Assembly: GCA_036362985.1 (NCBI GenBank)
Contig: JAYGXS010000001.1
Coordinates: 36,006,847-36,070,846 of the forward strand
Source: Ligula intestinalis
Lineage: Eukaryota > Platyhelminthes > Cestoda > Diphyllobothriidea > Diphyllobothriidae
Direction of reading: 5' to 3'
Length of the DNA: 64,000 nucleotides
The position numbers and the translations under genes were made by a program. The notes below the pieces were generated by a model, which was not told where the DNA came from, ran no database searches, and was given only the letters and a program-made list of their open reading frames with translations. Below are positions 1-11,589 of this stretch, in pieces (position 1 is the stretch's first letter; every line of letters begins with the position of its first letter).

Positions 1-1499
1 TCTGGGTGAAAACTGTGATTGGCTGTTCCCAGGCGTCGAGACCCACATCGCTGGGCCTTCGAGAAACTTCACTTCGACGCGAGCTAGTCACAACACCTGC
101 CAACTGATGGGATAACTCGGACCGCGAGGGCAGCCCACAGTTTGTTTGTGTGGAGTGATTGACTGGCAGACTTAGATTCAGGTTGCAATGGCTCCTTCTT
201 AATGTGGCCTTTATGGCACTTACACTTAGCTTGGTGCCGAGCCGTCCCTAACCTTACTGCGGTTCTCTTAGTTGTGGCGGCGCCACCCTGTTGTGAAAAA
301 TACAGCGGAATTCGTCATTTAAATCCTTTCCATATCATTACTTGCACCCGTGCGACTGCCCGCGAAGACTGGATTGGGCTCCGATGGCCAGGCTGCGTGC
401 ATGTCGTGTAACCTAACTGGCGGGCGTTCTTGACACTGATTTAAGTCAATTTCGACGGAACTATTACAAATCTCTCACTTTTCACAGTCTTAACTTCGCA
501 ACGAAATATTTGTTTGTGTTCAAATGCCAACAACTGTTAAGTCCTTTGTCGAGTGAGGAAACTACGGATGCATAAGCGAGTACAAAACAGCATTTTTGAA
601 GTTACATTCAACGCATGCTTTCGATAATTTATCCTCAAACCTGTACTGAAACTGAGGCTGGTTGCGGTAGAGCAATTAAATTTAAAACGGCCAATGAACA
701 GTAGTCATGGGCTGATGATTGAGAGTGTTCGTACATGTCGAAGCTAATTATAGTCAGCTTCCCTCAGGAGCTTTGCGAAGTGAGAGGCGGCCATGCGTTT
801 TTACGCTGTAGTGCGACTTGACAGGGTAAGTGAATTAACAAATGGGGTTCATTACAGACCAGGGAAGATAAATGACTTCTATAAACGCCTTCTGCAAGCA
901 CAAAGTTGGGTTGGCTGACCGTCTTCTTGACCAGCTCTCAAATTGTAACGCATTTAGGAGAGTTTGGCCACACCAACTTCCGAAGAACGATACCTCTGTG
1001 TCAAAAGAATTGAACGATGGGAGAAAGCACCGGTAACATAAATTCCAATTGCCGTCTACGTTGACTGGCATATCTTTCTTTAGTTTGGATACCAAATCTT
1101 GAAAAAATATCTCCACGAATGTTAGAATTGCACGAACTTAACGGACCCATGCTAGGTCAGCCAAGCTTGAGGCGATTTAGTTGCGTTAAAGTGATGGACA
1201 TCCATTTATTTTGCTTGATGCACAGAAAGGAGAAATTGCTACGGTGGACAGAGAGAGCGAACAGGACTTGATGATAGATTAAATCGGGGTTATGCACCTC
1301 ATAGGATTGGGGTTAAATTGGCTGATGATAGCAAACAAGTCGAAACTCACTATTCCAGTTTTTTGTTTTAAATATATCGGTAAAGATGATTTGCATGGCC
1401 ACCTAAACAGCACGCGAGAATGGGAACGCCCCAGTCACTTAAAATAGGTGGCCTTACGAAAATTTTCAAGAAGGGTAAGAATTCCCGTCTCCAAACGCA
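1..1499. other. No recognisable gene
   Basis: I see no exon with convincing splice sites and no repeat I can name. The first 110 bases share scattered similarity with 10195-10310: both start with a GTGATTGGCTGTTCC block (an ATTGG, reverse CCAAT, motif) and later share a CTAGTCAC block. This suggests two decayed copies of one dispersed repeat. Confidence 0.4.
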
Positions 1500-1655
1500 A
1501 AACTAAACTGTAACCTTAATTTTAAGGCAAGCCCTACCCTAAATCTAAACCGTTAGTTAAAAACCACCCTTAACCTTGACTCTACATAATCCTGACCCTA
1601 ACCCAAACCTTAAAATTTACCATAAACTTAACTCTTACTCTCACCTTTATCCTAC
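1500..1655. repeat. Degenerate telomere-like CCCTAA tract
   Basis: The segment holds many imperfect hexamers such as CCCTAA, CCTTAA, ACCCTA and AACCCT in one orientation, interrupted by substitutions. TTAGGG is the telomere repeat reported for flatworms, so this looks like an old interstitial telomere-like stretch or a related simple satellite. Shorter bits of the same flavour occur near 38375-38410 and 41918-41935. Open frames across it are repeat translations. Confidence 0.55.
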
Positions 1656-2129
1656 ATTTAATCCCGCTGGAATTTGGCGCACAGCCACACGTATTGTGGG
1701 CACTTCCTGTTCCTGCTTAGATGGCAACACAAGTCATCCTTACCAATATCACAATTATCAGCTGTTGTTCTCTATGTAACGGTCTGCGGTGCTTATAGTC
1801 CACCGAATCTAAGGCAAAGCTGCGATGAGCTTCTCCGTGCTGCACTCCTACGAGGATCACAGATAAATTACCTGAATGAAATTCATGGTTAGCCATCTTA
1901 AGCGGGTGCGGATTGCATATGATATCAGTGATTTGTTAATTCTTATGGGTCGAATAATAGCCTTTAAGAAATGTTGGCATTAGCTTGTGGAAAAGTTCAT
2001 GTACTCAATTGCGGTCAGAGCCCTTGTTGTCAATTGGTTACTTCCAATTAATCGAAACGCCATCCTGTGGTGTGAAGGCTTTGTGGCAGTCGAAGTCCCT
2101 GGTTGTCAATGTGACCCCATACCAATGCC

Positions 2130-2275
2130 GCCCTTGGTTCACACATCCTCCCCCGTCAACTTTCGGTCACCCTCCCCCCCGTCGCCCTTAGATCCACCTA
2201 CCTACCGCCCTACCGCCCTCCCTCCCCGCCGTCTTTCAGTCCACCTACTCCTCCTCCCCCCCTCCCCCCGGCGAG
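2130..2275. repeat. C-rich polypyrimidine tract
   Basis: This is a strongly strand-biased run of cytosine and thymine with several homopolymer C runs and CCTACCGCC-like short repeats. It is low-complexity DNA. A proline-rich open frame across it is a composition artefact. Confidence 0.7.
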
Positions 2276-3321
2276 ATGCGTGCACATATGCACTTCGCTC
2301 AGGCTTAATAAACTCAGCGGCTGCTGCTGGGCTCGTATGCACTCATGTCGCAGTAGCTATTTCATCCAACAAACACAAAGCATTTCAGCCGGGATTGGCA
2401 CATTCGGGACCACTGAGCCAGAGTAGTCATGCTCTGACGATGGGTAGACGAACCAACTACCTGTAACATCAGACTTACAATAAACCTCTCCCGGCGAACG
2501 CTCTTCTTTTTTCTGATGTATCATCTGGGAATTGGATTATCACCACTATTACTGAAACCTACTTTCCCCTGAATTTGGATGTGGGAAACCCTTGCGTTTA
2601 GGAAGCATCTACCGACAGACTTGGTAAACGCCACAGCGCATCAGAGAGTTCTTAAGCAGGCCAGCCCTGCGCCTGGGATCTGAGCCGCACTCACGGAAGC
2701 CTGGTGCGTGCTGTGGGTACCAGATGGGATGTGGACGAACAGCTTCACTTTGTCAACCCCGGTCCGCGCCCACCTCAGGCCGCCCTGACAGTAACGTGCC
2801 ATTTTGACAAGGTGAGTGACGGAGGAGACTGTGTGGTCGAGGCTGTGCAGGTCTATCTTAGCAGAAGTTAAGTCACTTGCAAGTGGTCGTCCTGCAGCCA
2901 CAACTTGCAGCACGCGATAAATGTCACGCTGTTATCCCGTAGCTGCCATGACGAACATTGCGGCTGTTTACCTAGGGGAAGTCAATTTGGCAAAAAAATG
3001 TTTTCAGCAAATCTTCGTCAGGCCAAAGCAGTTGCAGGGGTAATAAAAACTTTACAGTTGGACAGGGTATATAAGGGTAGTCTGATTACAATTTATCGTT
3101 TAGACGTCGCCCGCATGGCAAGGTCGACGTGTAGAGGTTCCTATGTTGGGGGCGGGGGAGGCAATTAGGTGAGGTTGTGGGCGTTGATCAGAGGAGTGAT
3201 AACTGCTGCTATTTGCCCGAAGCGAGCAACTGTCACTGGAGGATGGGGGCGAACTGGGATTGCCATCTGTCGTCGGGGTCGGCCACGCAAGTGCAAGGGC
3301 TTGTGTCAGCGTCTTCTGACA
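2276..3321. other. GC-richer unassigned block
   Basis: The block is clearly less AT-rich than the rest of the window. Short open frames exist on both strands: 2641-2913 on minus, about 90 codons, and 2905-3168 and 3177-3440 on plus. None shows a domain I recognise, and they overlap or abut one another. The composition and lack of splice signals suggest an old dispersed repeat, not a host gene. Confidence 0.3.
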
Positions 3322-3650
3322 TCACAGCACTGGATTCGCTAGCCGTAAAGCCGCCGTTTTTGCTGTTGCAAGCACCCTTTGGCGCAGACCCTTGGAAAGG
3401 TAAGCTGATATCCGGTAGAAAACCTGAAAGGCTTCATTAGTATCGACTCGATTATTCGTATCAACAGGATGTGCGCTAATAGACCTCGAGATCGATCTAG
3501 TGTCACCCTTAGTTAACCAGGCCGGTATGTGCTCACGTACCCTCTTTTCGAGGCACCTCGTTGTTTGGCCAATGTATCCTGCTCCACAGGAGCAAGTAAA
3601 AGAGTAAATGTACATGGATGCGGCATTCAACGGGAGTCAGTCTTTACCTC
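3322..3650 (-). pseudogene. PLE GIY-YIG endonuclease relic
   Basis: The minus-strand translation gives the C-terminal endonuclease of a Penelope-like retroelement. After YIYSFTCSCG comes GAGYIGQTTRCLEKRVREH, the second half of the GIY-YIG fold with its conserved Arg and His. After a gap it ends with AALRLANPVL, matching the usual family ending where the catalytic Glu helix and a K/NPxL tail lie. The frame is open for 102 codons, but nothing upstream encodes a reverse transcriptase, so it is a solitary 3' fragment. It probably no longer functions. Assignment to the PLE endonuclease family is secure; the subfamily is not. Confidence 0.8.
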
Positions 3651-6143
3651 CCAATCGTAGGAGGTGAGAGTTCGTGAAGAACACCCGTAATTTGGCCGCG
3701 AAAAAAGCGCTTGCGATTCGTGTCGTCAGCCGTCGTCTGACCAGCTCGCTTGTTGTGTCGCCTTAGAATGGCTGAAAAGGAATTTCAGCACGCAGATATT
3801 CGCTCCTTATGTATCGTGAAGAGAGTTACTCGATACACACTTTCGAGTTTTTGTAGTTTCTTTTCCTTTAGACGGTTTTTTCTTCTTTGAAAGTTGAGCT
3901 TATGTCCAATGCTATTAATATAGTGGAGCCTTGGATGACGAGCAGCCCCATCTACAAACATTTCAGATGACGAGCGAACCACTCGCAAAAAATTTGCTTC
4001 GATTGATGAGCTTTCGCTCTGATAAAGAGTTATATATGCGTGTGTGTGTACCTGTGTCCGCCGTTGAGTCTTGCTCCTCATGGGCGTAGGTCCTCGGTCA
4101 CCTGCAACCAATCAGTGAACTGATGCGAACTGATTGGCTACGAGTTCTCGCGAGGCCCGTACCTAAAATCACGCGGCTCTATTAACAAACCGACCATGAA
4201 CGTGAGGCAGACAGCGCGGGTAACGCCAACACTGGCAAGCTAAGACGGGCTGAATCAGCGGTGGCGGTGTTGATCGCGGAAGCGGACCGCCACAGCATCC
4301 GTCTGCACTTCTGAGTGCTTTTATTTGTTTTCTTTTTTAACTACAAGTAGTAATCCACGATGTCACCAAAGAAGTTGCTTGCTAAAGATAGTGTTGTCAA
4401 GAGAATGGAAAGCACAATTAATGTAGATCTAAAGCAGGGAATCATAACAGAGCTCGAAAGTGGTGCTTTCATCTTGTTGTTTTTCAGGGGTGAAATGGAT
4501 TGATTTTATTTTTATTGTTTTAAATGGGGAATCTGCGTTTCACAAGACGAAAGCTTCATGAGAGGAGCTCGACGCCAGAACGGATTCAACGCTTTAACTG
4601 AGGCTCTACTGTAGTTGCCTAATGCTTTCTTCATATGGAACGTCAGCAAAAGACGAAGGTTCAATCGCGGGGTCCATTGGTTCGAGTATCCGCCCCTTGA
4701 ACTCGGGTTTAAGTCTGTGGCAGTCTGCTGCCATTGTGGCCGGCGTGGTCAATTACCCATGCCGACTTCTGTTCACCTAACTGACCCCTCCCCCCCTCAA
4801 ACGGGTGCGTGCGCCGCACGTGACTCAGCGTCGGTGAGACGACAAAGTTGACGGCAATTGACGTGGTGCCCTCCCCCGATTGGTTACAAGCAGACAAAGC
4901 CCCGGCGCACGCACGCACTTCAGGTAGCACTAACACTGATGAATATATGTGCTTCGCCGATCTAGTAGGAGAACAATCGATGACAGTCGTATCTACCTCG
5001 CGGACGTGCATTCTCGCCGGATGTCTTACAAATCAGCCCGGATGAAAGTTTGGGACGCGTGTAAGCTCATTTATTTTTTAATTCTTTGATTATAGCCTAG
5101 TTCTCCTAACAGCAGTAGCAGTAAAATTGCTTTATTAGCCACACATAATTCCAATCTACCTTACCTTCAACTCTAATTGGCTCTAACTTCATATACAGTT
5201 TTTACACTAATATACCCCTTAATTCATGCAGTTGAGTCTCTTAGTTTAGACTTGCTTGGCTTTCGTAGTGCAGTCGAGTCCTCAAAGATTAGTCCAAGCT
5301 TCTTAGCCTATTGCAGTCTCAGCAACACTGTTGTCCTCTATTACCGATACTTGTAGTCCACCTATTTAGAAAGACGACGGTCTGACCTCCGACAAATGGT
5401 AGCGTCAGAGCTAGCACAAGTTCTACTACATTTATTATTGCATGTGGAGATATGAGCCCAGAGTGGACTTTAATCACTGCTCTACAAACGCTTCATTATT
5501 GTCCAAATGCTAGTCAATATTATATCCCACAGACTGGGAGTGCATACTGGGTGCGACTCCTTAAAAAGCATACGCAGGCAGTACCGATAGTATACTAAGT
5601 ACTGGCCTTAGTAAGCACGATTACTTGAATTAGCACTTCTAGCATAGGCACGTAGCTATATCGGTAACATCTTAGTGCGTACAGCTCCATGGATAGAGAT
5701 GAGATTGCGGAAACCATGACAAACGCAGCTTCGCTCATGACCCCAAGCATGTACTTACCCAAAATAGTTAAACCCAGATTCACACTTCCTGTTGAGACCA
5801 AGGGGATATGAGCCCTAGCGTTGGCTAAATCAACGTCACCTCTGATAAATGATGGCATCAGTGCCAGCACCAGTACAAATAGCCTTCCTGTCGTGATTTA
5901 GGGGATATGTACCAGTACTGACTTAATCAGCATCACTTCTGACTTACAAAACAGTCAGTACCAGTACCAAAAATGACTATCACTAAGTTAGACCCTAGTA
6001 CGTAGTATTAGAAGTAAGCAGTACCAGTCCTGGTTTACGTAAGTCTGGCCAGACACCTACTATAGGTGATTGAAGATAGATAGCACAGTAGCACCCGCGC
6101 AAAGTAAACTGTCACTTTAAGACTAAATTAGGCGGTGTATTGA
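3651..6143. other. No gene recognised; short degenerate repeats at 5580-6060
   Basis: Most of this stretch shows nothing I can name. A GC-rich patch at 4600-5040 has short open frames on both strands that look incidental. From about 5580 to 6060 the motif GTACCAGTAC and close variants recur irregularly, suggesting a decayed minisatellite. A minus-strand frame of 91 codons at 5595-5870 runs through part of it and is hydrophobic, without a recognisable domain. Confidence 0.35.
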
Positions 6144-6437
6144 CTTGCATTTGATACAGCAGCCCACGCCGGACCCCGTTTAGTCTTCGAGACTCCGGGA
6201 AAAGGTGAAGAGTGCGGAGCCGCTAACTTCATCCTCTATCACTTTAAACTAAATCCTGAGACCATCACCTCCTATACCAACCTGTTGGTGCATTTGGTTG
6301 ATCCCATCGTAACCGATGGTCAGACACACAGAGGCACAGTTCAGTTCCGATTTGCCCAGGAGCTCACAATTAGAGCCCGTGCAGGCAGTCACGCAGTGAC
6401 TATGAGGAACTCAATTGCTCCTCTACTACATCGGTGA
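6144..6437 (+). CDS. Open frame without early ATG, possible exon
   Basis: The plus strand is open for 97 codons after the stop at 6141-6143, ending with TGA at 6435-6437. The only Met is near the end, so this would be an exon or a repeat-derived frame, not a stand-alone gene. Its translation has balanced protein-like composition (for example GEECGAANFILYHFKLNPET and HRGTVQFRFAQEL), and the DNA is richer in GC than its surroundings. A TTTGATACAG just upstream could be a splice acceptor at 6158. I do not recognise a family. It lies directly upstream of a SINE, so a transposon origin is possible. Confidence 0.3.
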   Translation, partial: LAFDTAAHAGPRLVFETPGKGEECGAANFILYHFKLNPETITSYTNLLVHLVDPIVTDGQTHRGTVQFRFAQELTIRARAGSHAVTMRNSIAPLLHR

Positions 6438-6483
6438 AGCACATATATTCATCATATTCCCGATACGAACCGACGAAGCACCC

Positions 6484-6660
6484 ATTCTGTGGTAGCGAGG
6501 TAGAGTGTTGAACTCAATGGCCAAAGGTTCCGTGTTCGAATCTCAGGGGCTCCAACCCTTGAGATTGGGTATGACCGGCTGACGACGGATAAGAAGCCAG
6601 AAATGACCATTTCGGTCTCTCTTTGCTTTGTCGGATCCATTTCATAAGCATCAACACCGT
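6484..6660 (+). repeat. SINE family A, tRNA-derived
   Basis: The head resembles a tRNA: TGGTAGCGAGGTAGAG matches a pol III A box and GTTCGAATCTC matches a B box. The body (6565-6655) is shared with copies at 30010-30200, 21595-21760 and 62640-62790, all three inverted. The shared part is a GAGATTGGG block, then CTGACGA or CTGATGA, then a GCCAGAA block. The 3' part reading GGATCCATTTCATAAG matches the 30-kb copy. It is presumably moved by a LINE-type machinery. No coding capacity. Confidence 0.75.
6573..6617 (+). ncRNA. Hammerhead-like motif in SINE-A
   Basis: Reading the plus strand, GACCGG (6573-6578) precedes the core CTGACGA (6579-6585). A 14-nt stem-II region follows, then GAAA (6600-6603), a short palindromic stem III (ATG..CAT), an unpaired T and TCGGTC (6612-6617). 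GACCGG and TCGGTC pair over six positions, one of them G-U, as stem I. The core order matches the hammerhead ribozyme. Stem II is imperfect: its closing pair would be C-A and only two G-C pairs follow. The 30-kb copy has a better stem II but GAAC instead of GAAA. Activity is doubtful. Confidence 0.5.
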
Positions 6661-7890
6661 CCACTGAGCTACTTTTACCCGCTTATGCCGCAGTAAAGGT
6701 TGCCAAATTTACTCAATCTTCCGTTAATTTTGCTTTGAGAAGTCATACCAAATCGTTTTAAAAGCACTCAATGACCTGTATCATATGGCTTCCCCATGTT
6801 ATGTTTGGAGCCATATAAACAATCCAACTACAGTTCAACATATCCAACACTGAGAAATGGAGCTTTGTCAGCTCTGTTGCCCAAGAATAATGGGCTGAGC
6901 CAGCCCGGTGACGGACTGACCCAACCACTACATAGACGCCCATGTGTACATCCAGGAGTGGGCTCGGACTCACAAACACTTGTCTGATTACGATACTGAT
7001 ATGCGAACCGTTTATTTTCCGCGATTGCGATCAGAAAGATCTCCTGTTATCTAGTTTGGTCTTTGGGCACAACAAGGTCAACGGATTCCACGGTACTGAT
7101 TTCAAAGCTTTGGTTCTTCGTTTGTTCGGCACCAAGCTTTTTCATTCATTGAATGTAAACACATTCAAAACGTCCACTTCTACAGTCGCTGTGAAATCTC
7201 ATGAAATGTTAACCGAAATTTTAACAATGTATTTACGATTAGAAGAGATAACCTAGGTAGAAGTGTTTCAGCCAATTCAGAATACCGGCTTTTGAAAAAC
7301 ACTTTATTCCTACCTTTGTAGTAAAAACCATCGTTCCATAATTGATTTCTTGCGCTCATTTGGTAGCGCATTGCGTTCTCTTCAAAGGTAATGCTTGAAG
7401 AAATGCCATCTCTCGGTTTTAAAGAACCTTTCCAACTTCCGGAATAAATATAACTCAGCCTGATGCTACACCTGCATTCAACATATTGAAACAACAGGCT
7501 GAATATTCTCCGCGTAATAAAAACCTTACTTCTACAGATAACATACTGTACAAGCAGTATTAATCAATTAAAAAATGCGACGCTTTATGAATAGACGTTT
7601 CAAGGTCTAAAAAATCTCATATTTTAAAAAAGAATTTCAATTATAAGATGTTCTGTCCTCACTTATAAAATCTGCTGAAAACGTTATTTGTTAGCAAATG
7701 AGTAGAAGAAATAGTAGTTGCATGCATGTTTTCTTGAAAATAAAATGTCTGAATTTATGAGCACACTGAAAATTAAGGACAAAAGTACATACTACCTAAG
7801 GAATCGTTACATGACTGGAATATATCGCTGATTATTATGTCCATTTTTACTCCGAAAAAAAAGAAAAAGAAGTGCGTTAATGGACTGAAC
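6661..7890. other. No gene recognised
   Basis: Several short frames occur (for example 6942-7256 plus and 7180-7494 minus), overlapping on opposite strands, none with a family signature or paired splice sites. AT content rises after 7500. A poly-purine run lies at 7855-7871. Confidence 0.4.
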
Positions 7891-8339
7891 TATATTTAAC
7901 CTGACGTTTCAGAAACTAGCGTTTCCATCACCAGATTAATGTGCTTACTATTCCCTTGAACCTTGATTCGTTCCGTCTCGCCGTCTGCCTCGTATAAAAA
8001 CCATACTGGCTTTCCTGTTGGCTGTTAGCCGGCTCTGGCTATCCTGCTGTTGACCGTTGACAGGCTCGCCTGACTTGCGTCCCCTTCGCAATTGTCGTAG
8101 TCACCACGGGATCAGCGTGCTTGTTGGTCTCCCCCATCTTTAGACGGTGGACCGGCCAGATGTTGCTGCTCGTGCGTGGTGTTTTCGACCTTTCAAATGC
8201 GGCCTCGTGTGACTTCCAAATGGGGATTCCCTCTTTCTTCCGTGGGTGTCGACTGTCAGCCCTGTGTGACCTTTATCGCCCGCCTTATTGGCGTTCGCTC
8301 TCTATCTTATACTGGTTGGCGGAATGTAAAACATTGCCT
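7891..8339 (-). repeat. PLE terminal-repeat-like 3' region
   Basis: This follows the endonuclease of the adjacent minus-strand PLE. Its distal end (7901-7934, minus) reads CTGGTGA, a stem-loop with GAAAC pairing GTTTC, then GAAACGTCAGG. This is the same arrangement as in the terminal repeats of the 55-kb and 13-kb elements and matches the hammerhead core order, except for G in place of A at the fourth core position. The rest is GC-richer and non-coding. Two frames seen on the plus strand are probably incidental. Confidence 0.55.
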
Positions 8340-10020
8340 CGGTTAAGTTTGCCGGGTCAGATCTAACTTTCCAGCATCAGCTTAGCCATCGTATTTTTTG
8401 GTTTGACCGATCACCCTTGCTTTCCCGAAAAAAAAAATGGTGATTCTGCTGGTATACAGGGCGATTAACCAGAGACAGTTTTGCTTTGTGCAAACTGGCG
8501 TTTGTGCAATGCTCTGCAGAGGCGTTTGACTTTTAACATGCTTCCTCAAAATACCTTGCATCACAATCTTACCATGGTAGACTGAAGACGATCGTCGACT
8601 GTTCGGTCACTGGTAGCGGGTCCTTGGGCTTATTGATCTGCTGTTTGAGTGTTGATGCCGATTTGTGAGCCACACCAGCTTCGAAGGTTTCGATGATTCC
8701 CGCAGTCACCTGTGAAATATTAGTTACCTAAAGGATCGAGAGCCAGAACTGTGGGTTTACTCTTTCGACTGTCCAGAGTGGGACTTCTTGAAACCCCTTG
8801 CACATGAAAAACTTCAAATAGGGCATGTAAGTACTTAGCTCCTCTTTCCCCCCACAGTCGTCGCTACAATATATTTGAGCGCGCTGAAAGAGGTTTCTGG
8901 TAGAATTTCCTTTGTGACTGACGGATTGGTTGAGTCTGAAATTAAGAGACGCGTAGTGTTAGTTGCCTTACAGGAGACCTGTGTTCGCGTCTTTCCATCT
9001 GTCAGATTTGTAACTTGTACGTCGTGAAAAGGTGAGTGGTTTTTGCTTGCTTCTTCCATGGTAAACTGTATGCCCAGAAGGATGGAATAAAGCATTCGTT
9101 TTAAAACCTCCACGTCTCTCCTTTTGATTACGACAAGAGCGCCGTTAAAGTATGTGGCCCAGAACTTAGATGAGAAGGGGCTAAAAATTAGCTCCTCAAA
9201 TCTCTGCAAAACCACCTTGGAAATTAGTCCAGCCAGAGGCGAAGCCACCGGCGTCTCTTTTTTGCTCGTAAACTCGAACAATTAATGTCAAGAAGGCCTT
9301 AAGACACAGTTCTAAAAACTCGATGATGCAAATTCCTTTATGTTATTGTTCAGTCTCAACATATTTATTGCTCGAAGAAGGCAGTCGATAATTTTGACCG
9401 GGTGGAATAGAAGTTAACAGCGAGACTACGTCAAATTACATCATCACTTCGCCTGCCGCCGCTGCACGTTAAAAAACGCCTCAACCGACTTCCCTGTCCA
9501 CTTTGAGTCCATTGAAAGGGAACAACGTCGCTCTGACCGCCACTTTGACAGTTCAGTGCGTGGGGTGTCACGCAAGGAGAAGATGGGGCGTAGGGGCACT
9601 CCTGGACTTTTTTAGTTTCAGCAGGCCGTAGAAACATGTCCTCACGGTATCCGTGACTTTCGCGATCGGTGTTTCTCTTCTCCTGAGGGAGCCCGCTTTT
9701 TTAATTTGCCTTTCTTTTTCCTTGCGCTGTTCACAAGCTTTGTGACCCCAATGGCAGTCGACGGTGCCCTAGCTTCTTTCTCCAACAAGAAGCTCTCGAG
9801 TTGAGTGCAAAATTCGATCTTATCCATGAAGACCGTCGAGCGCGCTCCTTATCGGTAGGCAGGGTAACAATACTTTCCATATTTTCGTATTCCCAGAAGT
9901 TCAAGATTTTCTGTTTTGGAAAAAAATTATCAGAGTTTATGTTGGAGGAGCAATGACGATAGCTGTTGACCCTTGACGTGTGTGTATCGCATGGGTTACG
10001 AAATATAAATCCAAGCAACT
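8340..10020 (-). pseudogene. Degenerate Penelope-like retroelement (RT and endonuclease)
   Basis: The minus strand carries the ordered hallmarks of a PLE protein in several frames. An N-terminal SSLLLQHK block lies near 9960. Next come the VTLPTDK motif near 9850 (family consensus LPADKG), the continuation MDKIEF, RT motif A FDVVSLLTSIP near 9400, motif B-like SPLAGLI, motif C near 9160 where the catalytic Y-x-D-D is replaced by YFNGA, and motif D-like IQFTMEE. An endonuclease linker KPKDPLPVTEQS and a decayed GIY-YIG domain lie at about 8400-8680. Frameshifts, internal stops (for example just before motif A) and the lost catalytic aspartates show it is dead. Confidence 0.8.
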
Positions 10021-11589
10021 GCGATATTCAGGCCCGGTTCCTTAGAGAAGGAAGATGTCTTGGGAAGGTCAGAGCGGCAGAAACAGTGGAGTGGAGAATA
10101 GGCAAGAGGAAATTGACTGTCAAACGACCACAAGTCAGCGGGTGGTGTCTTAAGTGAAGTCTGCTCGGCAGTCGTCGCATGAGGTCCTGTATGAATCGGC
10201 CTGTGATTGGCTGTTCCAGGGGCGGAAAACAACAAGCGATCACAAATGCACTTCGATTTGATTTAGTCATGACAAGCGTTCACAACTGCACTTCTTGTGG
10301 AACTAGTCACTACAGTACACCGTTTGTTCCATATAATGGATGGTTGTAGCAGCAACCTGAAGTCTGCCATCGCCATGGGCTAGCGTTCGCAAGCGGTCTA
10401 TATCTAAGACATTTGGGTAAAACATTCTCCCCAAATCATCGCTACAAAAGATTCAGCCGAACAAAGGTAGAGGACTCACTCCAAAAAGGTTTCCCATTTG
10501 GGTGCTTAGCGGAGGACTGATTCTGTTGTACGACAAGCAGTATTACAACCCTAACAGAAAATTAACTTCAGAATTTCGGCTAAGATTTCATGAGATAGTA
10601 CACCTTGTGTAAACTAAGCTGTGAACAAGTGTCCTTGGTGGCTATGAGCCCTTTGTCGAAACGTTCAAGACCTAATTGAGAACATAATCGCAGACGGATA
10701 AAAAGAGATATAAAACCATTGACATTAGAGTATGTCTAGTGTAAGTTTGCTGTCGGTCGGCGCTTTTTTTGGTTAGTAAACAGTATACCCTCCCATAAGA
10801 AGAAACCACTTAAATCACGCTTTTTTCTTCTCCAAATGGTTACTTCTGCCTGCGCAGAGCTAAAAAGCTCCAACGTCACTGCACTACTACGAATGTGGGG
10901 AAAGAGGGCTCACGGAGGCCACTGCAATACGGAGAAGAAAACGAGAGCTTAGTAAGCAACCGGATAATGTGATCGATTTCGCAACCTCAACGATTGATAA
11001 GCCCATTCTTCATCTACTCACTATCCATGCGCCCACATCTAGTAGCTCCTACTCTATTTACCTATAATGTTTCCCCCTTCTAGGTCGAAACATTATTGGA
11101 CAGTTACTTTATTTTATAAATGAGCAATGACCGTTGACAGTTGAATAAGATGTCACGAATTTATGTGATGTCAATAACTTCTGCCAGTCTCGTAACCATC
11201 TTCTTGTTGAGATATCTTCCGGGTAAAACAATGTTTCTATTTCACGGATAAGAGACGTCGGAGAACCGTACTCAAACGCATAACAAGCACGAAGATCACT
11301 AAGGAGTCGATTAAAAAGCTTCTACTTTAAATCCCTTTGATGAGGCCGGTGCCCAGACGATTTCAACAATCCGTTAATCTCTGTGACGGCAACTCTGCAC
11401 TGGGTGACTAGGGCGTGACCTCTTAAAAAAATAATAACTCCTTCTCACTCACAATCTATCCGTTTCCTCACAGCCGCCGGATTTCCTATAATTTGTCTCG
11501 TTACCCCCGACATCAGCGGTTTCAGTACTCTTTAGTCTTTTAGACAGTTACTGACTGCGCAACCAGCTTATGCAAAGTAAGGACAGATG
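10021..11589. other. No gene recognised
   Basis: The 10195-10310 part resembles the start of the window (GTGATTGGCTGTTCC and CTAGTCAC blocks). The first 250 bases may be the decayed 5' end of the neighbouring PLE, but I cannot align it with confidence. The remainder shows no exon or named repeat. Confidence 0.35.

Noticed and set aside
835..1116. 93-codon minus frame as an exon
   Set aside because: No matching acceptor and donor, and no recognisable domain.
1987..2466. 159-codon proline-rich frame
   Set aside because: It runs through the C-rich low-complexity tract. No splice or start context.
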